A stretch of DNA of 33,395 nt from NCBI GenBank assembly GCA_947627995.1, contig CANQYE010000012.1:1-33395 (forward strand), in the 5' to 3' direction. Shown here one piece after another: positions 1 to 6,342 of this stretch (the first letter of the stretch is position 1; every line of letters starts with the position of its first letter). Source of the stretch: an uncultured Bacilli bacterium (GTDB taxonomy: Bacteria > Bacillota_I > Bacilli_A > RF39 > UBA660). The notes under the pieces are model-generated. The model saw only the letters and a list, made by a program, of their open reading frames with translations, was not told the origin of the DNA and searched no databases. The position numbers and the translations under genes are program-made.

Positions 1-1
1 A

Positions 2-604
2 TATAATAAAAGAAGTTTAGAAAATGCAAGTGATACATTAATAGACAAATCAGGAAATAGATATAATGGAAAAGTAGTAGGTGCAACAAGTACAAGTGAA
101 GGTCTTTCATTTGATGGGACAAATGATGGCGTGATAATAGGTGAGCTTAATTATGATTATGTTACTTTGGAAACAGAAGTTAAAATTAATAATTTTTCAT
201 CTACTTATATGTGTACTATTGCTAATTTGCAAACAGGTGGATATGCTATAAGATTTTATAAACAACAAGTTCAGTCTATTATTTACGTAGGATCATATCG
301 TAGTTTTAATAGTACATCAAATTTAGCTACAGAAACTAAATATCACCTAGTAACAACATATGATGGAAAGGATATTAAATTATACATTGATGGTAAATTA
401 CAATCAACATCTATTCATGTTTCAGATACATTGACACCAGTCGGAAAGCCAGGAAATAAAACAAACTTAGCTTTAGGATGTAATCCTGATGGAGTAAGAT
501 GTTATGATGAATATTTTAACGGAACAATATCCAATGTAAAAGTATATAGTAGAGCATTAACAGCCGATGAAGTATTAAAAAATTATAATGCTTTACAAAA
601 TTAA
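2..604 (+). CDS. Secreted LamG-like (concanavalin A-fold) surface protein, 5' end outside window
   Basis: The frame is open from base 2 to a TAA at 602-604, so only the C-terminal ~200 residues are visible and the true start lies upstream of the window. The segment reads as a LamG/laminin-G-like jelly roll: a LSFDGTNDGV strand near its start, then YHLVTTYDGKDIKLYIDGKL, and a closing FNGTISNVKVYSRALTADEV, which is the typical end of LamG3-type domains. Such domains bind glycans or host and matrix ligands in secreted proteins. No anchor (LPXTG or C-terminal membrane helix) is present. The missing part probably holds a signal peptide, and by analogy with the gene at 32240 it may carry a SipW/TasA-like N-terminal domain; that is inference. 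The family call is fairly secure; ligand and exact role are unknown. Confidence 0.75.
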   Translation, partial: YNKRSLENASDTLIDKSGNRYNGKVVGATSTSEGLSFDGTNDGVIIGELNYDYVTLETEVKINNFSSTYMCTIANLQTGGYAIRFYKQQVQSIIYVGSYRSFNSTSNLATETKYHLVTTYDGKDIKLYIDGKLQSTSIHVSDTLTPVGKPGNKTNLALGCNPDGVRCYDEYFNGTISNVKVYSRALTADEVLKNYNALQN

Positions 605-663
605 CTATTTTATTCACAACAAGTTAATTTTAGTAGTTTTTTCTTTTTAAATAACGATTTTTC

Positions 664-692
664 TTGCATTTATAATTTATTTTTGATATTCT
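664..692 (+). promoter_or_regulatory. Probable promoter of the HU gene
   Basis: TTGCAT at 664-669 and TATTCT at 687-692 are separated by 17 bases, with a TG one base upstream of the -10 box (extended -10). The predicted start near 699 gives a leader of about 45 bases. Each hexamer matches consensus at four of six positions, so this is a plausible but unproven call. Confidence 0.45.
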
Positions 693-743
693 GTAAATGT
701 AAGGATAACAACCTTATAGTACATTTTAATGGGAGGTAAAAAA

Positions 744-1016
744 ATGAGTAAAACTGAATTAGTAGAATTTGTTGCAGCTAATGCTGGTTTAACAAAAACT
801 GATGCTTTAAAAGCTGTAGATGCAATGGTAGAAGGAATTACTGAAGGACTAAAAAAATCAGGTAAAGTTGCTTTAGTTGGTTTTGGTACTTTTTCAGCTA
901 AAAAAAGAGCTGCTAGAGATGGAATTAATCCATTAACAAAAGAAGCTTTACATATTCCTGCTAAAGTTGTTGCTTCATTCAAAGCAGGAAGCAAATTAAA
1001 AGACGCTTTAAATTAA
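744..1016 (+). CDS. hup: DNA-binding protein HU
   Basis: A 90-residue protein, the normal HU length. HU is a dimeric, nonspecific DNA-bending protein that compacts the nucleoid and assists replication, repair and recombination. It shows the N-terminal helices (MSKTELVEFVA), the GFGTF turn at residues 46-50, the flexible DNA-binding arm around residues 52-74 with the intercalating proline in the R-x-G-x-NP context (Pro63), and a PAKVVASFKAG C-terminal segment. The start at 744 is chosen because GGGAGG at 731-736 is an ideal ribosome-binding site; an in-frame ATG at 729 would place that site inside the gene. It is a single-gene unit with a promoter before it and a terminator directly after it. 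Confidence 0.97.
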   Translation: MSKTELVEFVAANAGLTKTDALKAVDAMVEGITEGLKKSGKVALVGFGTFSAKKRAARDGINPLTKEALHIPAKVVASFKAGSKLKDALN

Positions 1017-1020
1017 TTTC

Positions 1021-1044
1021 AAAAAAGACTTCGGTCTTTTTTTT
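1021..1044 (+). terminator. Intrinsic terminator after HU
   Basis: A perfect 9-bp stem (AAAAAAGAC pairing with GTCTTTTTT) closes a TTCG tetraloop and runs into a T tract, only four bases after the HU stop codon. UUCG loops are unusually stable. The A-rich left arm would also allow some function on the opposite strand. Confidence 0.9.
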
Positions 1045-1056
1045 ATGCTCATATTA

Positions 1057-1065
1057 TGTTAAAAT
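1057..1065 (+). promoter_or_regulatory. Extended -10 promoter element for the rlmN operon
   Basis: TGTTAAAAT carries a TG-n-TAAAAT extended -10 box. The 12-mer TTATGTTAAAAT (1054-1065) occurs identically before polC (9999-10010), which supports a promoter function. No good -35 box is visible; the expected place falls in the T tract of the HU terminator. A transcription start near 1072 would exclude the upstream ATG at 1064 as the rlmN start. Confidence 0.45.
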
Positions 1066-1081
1066 GATAATAGGTGTTTAT

Positions 1082-2104
1082 ATGAATAATATATTTAATT
1101 ATGACCTCATTGATTTAGAAAATATTTTAATAAATAATAATTATAAAAAATATAATGCAAAACAAATAATGTCTTGGATTTATGACAAAAAAATTTATGA
1201 TTTTTATAAAATGACTAACATAAGTAAAGAGTTGATTAATTATTTAAATCAAAATTTTAATTTATTTAATATTAAGTTACAAAAAACAGAAAAAAGTAAG
1301 GATACTAATAAATATTTGTTTAAATTAAAAGATGGGCATTTTATTGAATCAGTTTTAATGAAACATGATTATGGAAATAGCGTTTGTATCTCTTCTCAGG
1401 TTGGATGTAATATGGGATGTGCTTTTTGTGAAAGCGGAAGACTGAAAAAGCAAAGAGATTTATTGCCATATGAAATGGTTGAGCAAATCATTTTAATTCA
1501 AAATTCTATAAAAAAAAGAATTGATAGTGTAGTTATTATGGGGATTGGGGAACCTTTTGATAATTATGATAATGTTATGAAATTTATAAAAATAATAAAC
1601 AACCCACATCTTTTAGCTATAGGTGCTCGTCATATTACAGTTTCAACTTGTGGCCTTGTACCAATGATAGAAAAATTTAGTAATGAAAATTTACAAGTAA
1701 ACTTAGCAGTTTCTCTACACGCTCCTAATAATGAAATTAGAAATAAAATAATGAAAATAAATAAGGTATATGATATAAACAAACTAATTTCCGCTTTAAA
1801 AAAATATATTTCTAAAACTAATCGTCGTGTAACAATTGAGTATATTTTATTAGATAAAATAAATGATAGTGAAAAATGTGCTATAGAATTGGCTAATTTA
1901 CTTAAGGGAATGAATGTTTATGTGAATTTAATACCTTATAATGAAACATCTCATTTAAATTATAAAAAAACTAAAAAAGTGCAAAGTGATAGGTTTTATG
2001 ATATACTAAAAAAGAATAAAATTAATGTAACAATAAGAAAAGAATTTGGAAGTGAAATAACGGCGGCTTGTGGTCAACTGCGAGCTTCGGAGGTAGAAAA
2101 ATGA
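1082..2104 (+). CDS. rlmN: Dual-specificity 23S rRNA/tRNA adenine-C2 methyltransferase RlmN (radical SAM)
   Basis: Methylates C2 of A2503 in 23S rRNA, and in many bacteria A37 of certain tRNAs, affecting decoding accuracy. The radical SAM cluster motif CxxxCxxC lies at Cys109, Cys113 and Cys116, after the family-typical ISSQVGC. MGIGEPFDN, VSTCGLVP and the C-terminal AACGQL, whose cysteine forms the methyl-transfer intermediate, are all present. Length (340 residues) is normal. Start 1082 is preferred because AGGTG at 1072-1076 sits correctly before it; an in-frame ATG at 1064 lies upstream of that site. The TGA stop overlaps the ATG of the next gene (ATGA at 2101-2104), so it is translationally coupled to stp. 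Use of TGA as stop argues against genetic code 4. Confidence 0.96.
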   Translation: MNNIFNYDLIDLENILINNNYKKYNAKQIMSWIYDKKIYDFYKMTNISKELINYLNQNFNLFNIKLQKTEKSKDTNKYLFKLKDGHFIESVLMKHDYGNSVCISSQVGCNMGCAFCESGRLKKQRDLLPYEMVEQIILIQNSIKKRIDSVVIMGIGEPFDNYDNVMKFIKIINNPHLLAIGARHITVSTCGLVPMIEKFSNENLQVNLAVSLHAPNNEIRNKIMKINKVYDINKLISALKKYISKTNRRVTIEYILLDKINDSEKCAIELANLLKGMNVYVNLIPYNETSHLNYKKTKKVQSDRFYDILKKNKINVTIRKEFGSEITAACGQLRASEVEK

Positions 2105-2847
2105 AATCATTTTATTTAACAGATTGCGGTAAAGTTCGTGATCATAATGAAGATAGTGTAAGTATTATAAAAAATGAATCAAATGAACATTTACTCATTG
2201 TAGCAGATGGAATGGGTGGACATCGAGCAGGTGAAGTTGCGAGTTCTATTGCTGTAAGAATATTAGGAAAAAGATTTAGCGAAATAAGTAGCATTGGTAG
2301 CAAGCTTGATGCTGCTAATTGGTTAAAAGAAATATTTCAAGAAATTAATACAAGTATTTTAAATTATGCTAAAGAAAATTTTGATTCCACAGGTATGGGA
2401 ACAACTTTAGTTGTTGCTTTAGTAACTAAAGATTTTTTGATTTTTGCTAATATCGGAGATTCTTCTGGTTTTGTCTTAAAAGATGAAAAATTACATAAAG
2501 TAACAAAAGATCATACTCTAGTTAATGTTTTAGTCGATGCTGGTGATTTAACGGAAGAAGAAGCTAAATATCACCCTAAAAAAAATGTTTTAATGAAAGC
2601 TTTAGGGGTAAACGAAACTGCCGATCCTGATATTTTTGAAGTAACTGATGAAAATTATAATGGGATTTTATTATGTAGTGATGGGCTTACTAATATGCTT
2701 TCAAAAGATCAGATAGAAAAAGTATTGAATGATAGCGAATTAGAAATCGAAGAAAAAGTAATTAAATTAATTAGGAAGTGTAATGCTAGGGGTGGCTTAG
2801 ATAATATTTCAATTGCTTATATGGTAATGGATGAAGGGTGTGAATAA
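2101..2847 (+). CDS. stp: PP2C-type Ser/Thr protein phosphatase Stp/PrpC
   Basis: A cytoplasmic metal-dependent phosphatase that reverses phosphorylation by the partner kinase encoded next. All PP2C motifs are visible: RDHNEDS at residues 13-19, VADGMGGH at 34-41 with metal-binding Asp36, GMGTTL near 98-103, ANIGDSS near 116-122, CSDG at 192-195 with Asp194, and GGLDN at 231-235 with Asp234. The 248-residue length is standard. The start at 2101 follows GGAGGT at 2089-2094, a strong site lying inside the end of rlmN; an in-frame extension to 2068 is rejected for that reason. Only three bases separate its stop from prkC, so phosphatase and kinase are co-produced, as in Bacillus. Confidence 0.96.
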   Translation: MKSFYLTDCGKVRDHNEDSVSIIKNESNEHLLIVADGMGGHRAGEVASSIAVRILGKRFSEISSIGSKLDAANWLKEIFQEINTSILNYAKENFDSTGMGTTLVVALVTKDFLIFANIGDSSGFVLKDEKLHKVTKDHTLVNVLVDAGDLTEEEAKYHPKKNVLMKALGVNETADPDIFEVTDENYNGILLCSDGLTNMLSKDQIEKVLNDSELEIEEKVIKLIRKCNARGGLDNISIAYMVMDEGCE

Positions 2848-2850
2848 TAA

Positions 2851-4575
2851 ATGGTAATGAAAGGTCAAAAAATTAATGATCGATATCAAATAATAAAAAC
2901 AATTGGTGAAGGTGGCATGGCAAATGTTTATCTTGCTTATGATACGATACTAGACCGAAATGTCGCAGTTAAAATATTACGCGGGGATCTTTCTAATGAC
3001 GAAAAATTTTTACGCCGTTTTCAAAGAGAAGCATTATCAGCATCTAGTTTATCTCATCCAAATATCGTTGAAGTTTATGATGTGGGAGAAGATAATGGCC
3101 AATATTATATAGTAATGGAGTATATTGAAGGTAAACATTTAAAACAATTAATTAAAAAACGTGGAAAATTAACAATTCCTGAAGTTATAGATATAATGAC
3201 ACAAATAGCTGAAGGAATAGCTCATGCTCATGATTCATATATCATTCATCGAGATATTAAACCTCAAAATATTATGATTTTAGAAAATGGTTTAGTAAAA
3301 ATAACAGATTTTGGTATCGCTATGGCTATGAATTCAACTCAACTTACTCAAACTAATTCAGTTATGGGCAGTGTTCATTATTTACCACCAGAACAAGCTA
3401 GTGGAAAAGGTTCAACTATTCAAAGTGATATTTATTCAATGGGTATTTTAATGTATGAATTATTAACCGGAGCTCTTCCATATAAAGGAGATAATGCTGT
3501 TGAGATTGCTTTAAAACATTTAAAAGAACCATTACCAAGTATTAGAGAATATTTACCTAATATTCCCCAAAGTATTGAGAATATAATTTTAAAATCAACC
3601 GCAAAAAATCCTAAAAATAGATATACTGATGCAAGAGAAATGTGTGAAGATTTAAAAACAGCTATGGATGAAAGCCGTATTAATGAGCCGAAATATGAAT
3701 ATCAATATAAAGACGGAGAACTTGACGATACTAAAATAATGAAAGCTATTAAAGATGATAAAGAAGAAAAAACAAACACTACAGCTATAGCTAAACAATT
3801 AACTAATGGTGATTTAAAAAAACAAAATAAATTATTGATTATTTTGGCAGCTATTTTTACTGGTTTAATTTTAATAACTACTTGTATTATATTTTTACTT
3901 CCAGTTATTACTAGTAAACCAAATATTAAAATACCAGATGTTTCAGGTTTAACTATAATTAAAGCCGAAGAAAAATTAGAAAAATTAGGATTAGAAGTGG
4001 CAACTAATGTTGAACAAGTAGCAAGTGAAAAAATAAAAAAAGGAAGAGTTGTTAAAACTTCTCCGTCTAAAGGAAGAACCGTTAAAAAAGGAACAACAAT
4101 AACTTTATATGAATCTATAGGAAATGTCGCATTAACACTAGATGATTATACTGGAGAAAATTATTTAAGTGTTCAGTCGAAATTAGAAACAGCTGGAGTA
4201 AATGTTATTATTGAAAAAGTAGAAGTAGATAACGCTAGTAATTACAAAGATAGTCAAATATTAAAGCAAAGTCCTGCTGAAGGGGCAAAAGTAAAAAAAG
4301 GAGAGAGTGTTACACTTTATATACCAGATATAATTTCAACTTATCCTAATTTTGTGGAAGAGGGATGGACTGAAGAGGCTGTTAAAAAATTTGCTGATGA
4401 ATATGGGTTAACGTTGACTGTAGAAACAGAGGAAAGTGATTATTACGATGAGGGTTCAATAATTAGTCAAAGTAGGGCTGCTGGCAGTAAAATAGTTGTG
4501 GGGGCAACTTTAAAGATAGTAGTTGCTACTGCCCCTGAGGCTATAGATGAAAACGTCGAAGGAATGTTAGAATGA
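2851..4575 (+). CDS. prkC: Membrane Ser/Thr protein kinase with three PASTA domains (PrkC/StkP family)
   Basis: A Hanks-type kinase that senses peptidoglycan or muropeptides outside the cell and phosphorylates cytoplasmic targets in growth, division and wall synthesis. Kinase domain, residues ~12-270: glycine loop GEGGMANVY (19-27), Lys41 in VAVK, HRDIKPQN (133-140) with catalytic Asp135, DFG (153-155) and LPPEQAS. A charged juxtamembrane region of ~55 residues follows, one membrane helix (~328-351), then three extracellular PASTA repeats (~358-425, 427-495, 497-562) with phrases such as IPDVSGLT and SPSKGRTVKKG. Three repeats match Bacillus PrkC. A short acidic tail ends the protein. An alternative ATG at 2857 would remove two residues. 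Its TGA overlaps the rsgA start (4572-4575). Confidence 0.96.
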   Translation: MVMKGQKINDRYQIIKTIGEGGMANVYLAYDTILDRNVAVKILRGDLSNDEKFLRRFQREALSASSLSHPNIVEVYDVGEDNGQYYIVMEYIEGKHLKQLIKKRGKLTIPEVIDIMTQIAEGIAHAHDSYIIHRDIKPQNIMILENGLVKITDFGIAMAMNSTQLTQTNSVMGSVHYLPPEQASGKGSTIQSDIYSMGILMYELLTGALPYKGDNAVEIALKHLKEPLPSIREYLPNIPQSIENIILKSTAKNPKNRYTDAREMCEDLKTAMDESRINEPKYEYQYKDGELDDTKIMKAIKDDKEEKTNTTAIAKQLTNGDLKKQNKLLIILAAIFTGLILITTCIIFLLPVITSKPNIKIPDVSGLTIIKAEEKLEKLGLEVATNVEQVASEKIKKGRVVKTSPSKGRTVKKGTTITLYESIGNVALTLDDYTGENYLSVQSKLETAGVNVIIEKVEVDNASNYKDSQILKQSPAEGAKVKKGESVTLYIPDIISTYPNFVEEGWTEEAVKKFADEYGLTLTVETEESDYYDEGSIISQSRAAGSKIVVGATLKIVVATAPEAIDENVEGMLE

Positions 4576-5399
4576 ACGCTCGAATAATTAAAATTATTAG
4601 TAACAATTATACAGTTTTTTATAACAATAAACTTTATATTTGCAAAGCTAGAGGGAAATTTCGAAAATTAAATCTTCAACCCGCAGTTGGAGATTTTTGT
4701 GATATTGATTTAGAAAACAATTACATATTAAATATTCATGACAGAAAAAATTATTTGCAAAGACCAACAATAGCTAATGTCGATATTGGTTTAATTATAA
4801 TGAGCGTGAAAGAACCAGATTTATCTTTATATAATTTAGATAAAATTTTAGTTCATATAATTTATAATAAAATTTGTCCAGTTATTGTATTTACTAAAAT
4901 TGATTTAGTAGAAAATAAAGAAGAGCTCTTTAAAATAAAAAAATATTATGAAAGTTTAAAAATACCAGTTTACTTTAATGATGAACTTGAGAAAATAAAG
5001 AAAATTATTAAAAATAAAGTTGTTGTATTAACCGGACAAACTGGTGCTGGCAAATCAACTTTATTAAATAAATTAGATCAAAATTTACATATAAAAACTT
5101 CACCAATATCTAAAGCTTTAAATCGTGGTAAACACACTACAACTCATACTGAATTATACAATATATGTTCTTCTTTAATTGCAGATACTCCTGGTTTTTC
5201 TTCTTTAAGCTTGTCTTATATTAATAAAGAAGATTTAAAAAATAGTTTTTTAGAATTTTCAAATTTTACATGTCCGTTTAATGATTGCTTACATATAAAT
5301 GAAAGAAATTGTGCTGTGAAAAATGCAGTTACAAATAATATAATTTTAAAATCTCGATATGAAAATTATTTAAATTTTTCAAAGGAGGTAGGAAAGTGA
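4572..5399 (+). CDS. rsgA: Ribosome small-subunit-dependent GTPase RsgA
   Basis: Late 30S assembly factor that checks the decoding centre and leaves after ribosome-stimulated GTP hydrolysis. The GTPase motifs are in circularly permuted order, diagnostic of this family: G4 TKID at residues 108-111, G1 GQTGAGKS at 155-162, the G2 region RGKHTTTHT at 185-193, and G3 DTPG at 205-208. An N-terminal OB-fold precedes them. The C-terminal zinc site is intact (Cys234, Cys239, His241, Cys247). At 275 residues it is slightly short, mainly at the C-terminus. Its start is embedded in the prkC stop (ATGA), and in Bacilli RsgA homologues are reported substrates of PrkC, so the linkage makes biological sense. 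Confidence 0.95.
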   Translation: MNARIIKIISNNYTVFYNNKLYICKARGKFRKLNLQPAVGDFCDIDLENNYILNIHDRKNYLQRPTIANVDIGLIIMSVKEPDLSLYNLDKILVHIIYNKICPVIVFTKIDLVENKEELFKIKKYYESLKIPVYFNDELEKIKKIIKNKVVVLTGQTGAGKSTLLNKLDQNLHIKTSPISKALNRGKHTTTHTELYNICSSLIADTPGFSSLSLSYINKEDLKNSFLEFSNFTCPFNDCLHINERNCAVKNAVTNNIILKSRYENYLNFSKEVGK

Positions 5400-6031
5400 A
5401 AATATCCGTATCTTTTTTAAAAAGTAAATTTAGTATGGAAGAAACAATTGAAAAAATTAATAATTCGAATGCTAATTATTTACATGTAGATATTATGGAT
5501 GGGAATTTTGTTGATAATAAAAATTTTGATAAAGAAGGGCTTGATTTTTTAAAACAATCAATAAAGCCTTTAGATATTCATTTAATGGTTGATGACCCAA
5601 TTAATTGGCTTTATTATTTAGAAAGTTTAAATGTTGATTGTATAACTTTTCATAAAGAAGTTTTAAGTCAAAACAAAGGAATAATTGAAAGTATAAAAAA
5701 AAGAAATATTAAAGTTGGGTTAGCTTTAAATCCAGAAACACAATTAGATGATTGTTTTAAAGAATTAAAAATAATTGATAGAATTTTAATTTTAACTGTT
5801 AAACCTGGAAAAGGTGGGCAAAAGTTTTTAACATCTCAAATTGAAAAAATTGAGCGTTTAAAAAAAATTCAAAAAAAATATAATTTCGAAATAGAAGTTG
5901 ATGGCGGCCTTAATGATGAGACAATTAAATTACTACCTAAGATAGATATTATAGTTAGTGGATCATTTATATGTAATAGTGATGATTTTAATTTTCAAAT
6001 AAAAAAATTGCAAAATAAAAACCAAGATTAA
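5396..6031 (+). CDS. rpe: Ribulose-phosphate 3-epimerase
   Basis: Interconverts ribulose 5-phosphate and xylulose 5-phosphate in the non-oxidative pentose phosphate pathway. The TIM-barrel motifs are present: LHVDIMDGNF (His30, Asp32, Asp35), DIHLMVDDP (His62), KPGKGGQKF and EVDGGLND. The usual PSIL start strand is altered to VSFL. The gene begins with GTG at 5396, overlapping the rsgA TGA by four bases (GTGA), with a near-perfect AAAGGAGG site just upstream inside rsgA. In Bacillus, rpe is followed by thiN; no thiN is present here. The last codons (Gln-Asp-stop) form the left arm of a terminator hairpin, and the final four bases overlap the convergent rpmB. Confidence 0.94.
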   Translation: MKISVSFLKSKFSMEETIEKINNSNANYLHVDIMDGNFVDNKNFDKEGLDFLKQSIKPLDIHLMVDDPINWLYYLESLNVDCITFHKEVLSQNKGIIESIKKRNIKVGLALNPETQLDDCFKELKIIDRILILTVKPGKGGQKFLTSQIEKIERLKKIQKKYNFEIEVDGGLNDETIKLLPKIDIIVSGSFICNSDDFNFQIKKLQNKNQD

Positions 6032-6045
6032 TCTTGGTTATTTTT
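6020..6045. terminator. Bidirectional terminator palindrome shared by rpe and rpmB
   Basis: AACCAAGAT (6020-6028) and ATCTTGGTT (6031-6039) form a perfect 9-bp stem around a TA centre. It is flanked by ATTTTTATT on the plus strand and by TTTTATTTTG when read on the minus strand, so it can stop both transcripts. It contains the stop codons of both genes, and the arms encode Asn-Gln-Asp-stop in both directions. Confidence 0.85.
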
Positions 6046-6201
6046 ATTCATTGATTTTGCTTCTCTAGCGCTAATTCTTACTTTTTTACCATTTACAGTT
6101 TTCTTTTGTAAATTTACTTTTTGTTGTTTTTTAGTTGCGTTTAAAGCATGAGAACGACTATTTCCAGTTAAAGGTTTTTTTGCTGTAGCTTTTTTTGCCA
6201 T
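6028..6201 (-). CDS. rpmB: 50S ribosomal protein L28
   Basis: A 57-residue basic protein read on the minus strand. It begins MAKKATAKKPLTGNSRSHA and includes NLQKKTVNGKKVRISAR, matching the L28 pattern of an LTG-x-N-x-RSHA box and a VNGK-x-VR-x-SAR box. L28 is a late-assembling large-subunit protein near the E site. The cysteines of zinc-binding L28 forms are absent (C-minus type). A strong AAAGGAGGG site (complement of 6208-6216) precedes the start. The position, convergent with the stp-prkC-rsgA-rpe operon, is exactly that of rpmB in Bacillus. It overlaps rpe by four bases at the stop codons. The ending NNQD is encoded by the shared terminator palindrome. Confidence 0.93.
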   Translation of the reverse strand: MAKKATAKKPLTGNSRSHALNATKKQQKVNLQKKTVNGKKVRISAREAKSMNKNNQD

Positions 6202-6232
6202 ATTAATCCCTCCTTTAAATACTTACTAATAA

Positions 6233-6261
6233 ACTTTAACATATTATATTATTTTAGTCAA
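6233..6261 (-). promoter_or_regulatory. Promoter of rpmB
   Basis: On the minus strand TTGACT (complement of 6256-6261) and TAAAGT (complement of 6233-6238) are separated by 17 bases, with an extended -10 TGT directly before TAAAGT. The predicted start near 6226 gives a short leader of about 25 bases carrying the ribosome-binding site. Confidence 0.6.
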
Positions 6262-6297
6262 TAAATAATGATTTATGAAAATTTCGTTTAAAGATAG

Positions 6298-6323
6298 TGT
6301 ATAATTAATTTTTTTGATATAAT
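6298..6323 (+). promoter_or_regulatory. Candidate -10 boxes for the dnaE transcript
   Basis: Two perfect TATAAT hexamers occur at 6300-6305 (preceded by TG) and 6318-6323. No clear -35 box sits at the right distance from either. The first is favoured because a start near 6312 would keep the AGGTGG ribosome-binding site (6330-6335) inside the transcript. Confidence 0.4.
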
Positions 6324-6342
6324 TCTTATAGGTGGTGATTTT

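Noticed and set aside
699-717. Regulatory hairpin in the HU leader (TAAGG pairing with CCTTA)
   Set aside because: A 5-bp stem with a 7-base loop is expected by chance in this sequence and does not mask the ribosome-binding site.
677-994. Minus-strand open frame opposite HU
   Set aside because: It has no ribosome-binding site and no family resemblance, and lies fully opposite the well-supported HU gene.
2068-2100. Longer N-terminus for the Stp phosphatase
   Set aside because: The extension covers the GGAGGT ribosome-binding site and has no match to the PP2C start; 2101 fits.
2102-5399. Genetic code 4 (TGA as Trp), as in mycoplasmas
   Set aside because: TGA ends rlmN, prkC and rsgA at the expected lengths and overlaps downstream starts, while Trp is encoded by TGG.
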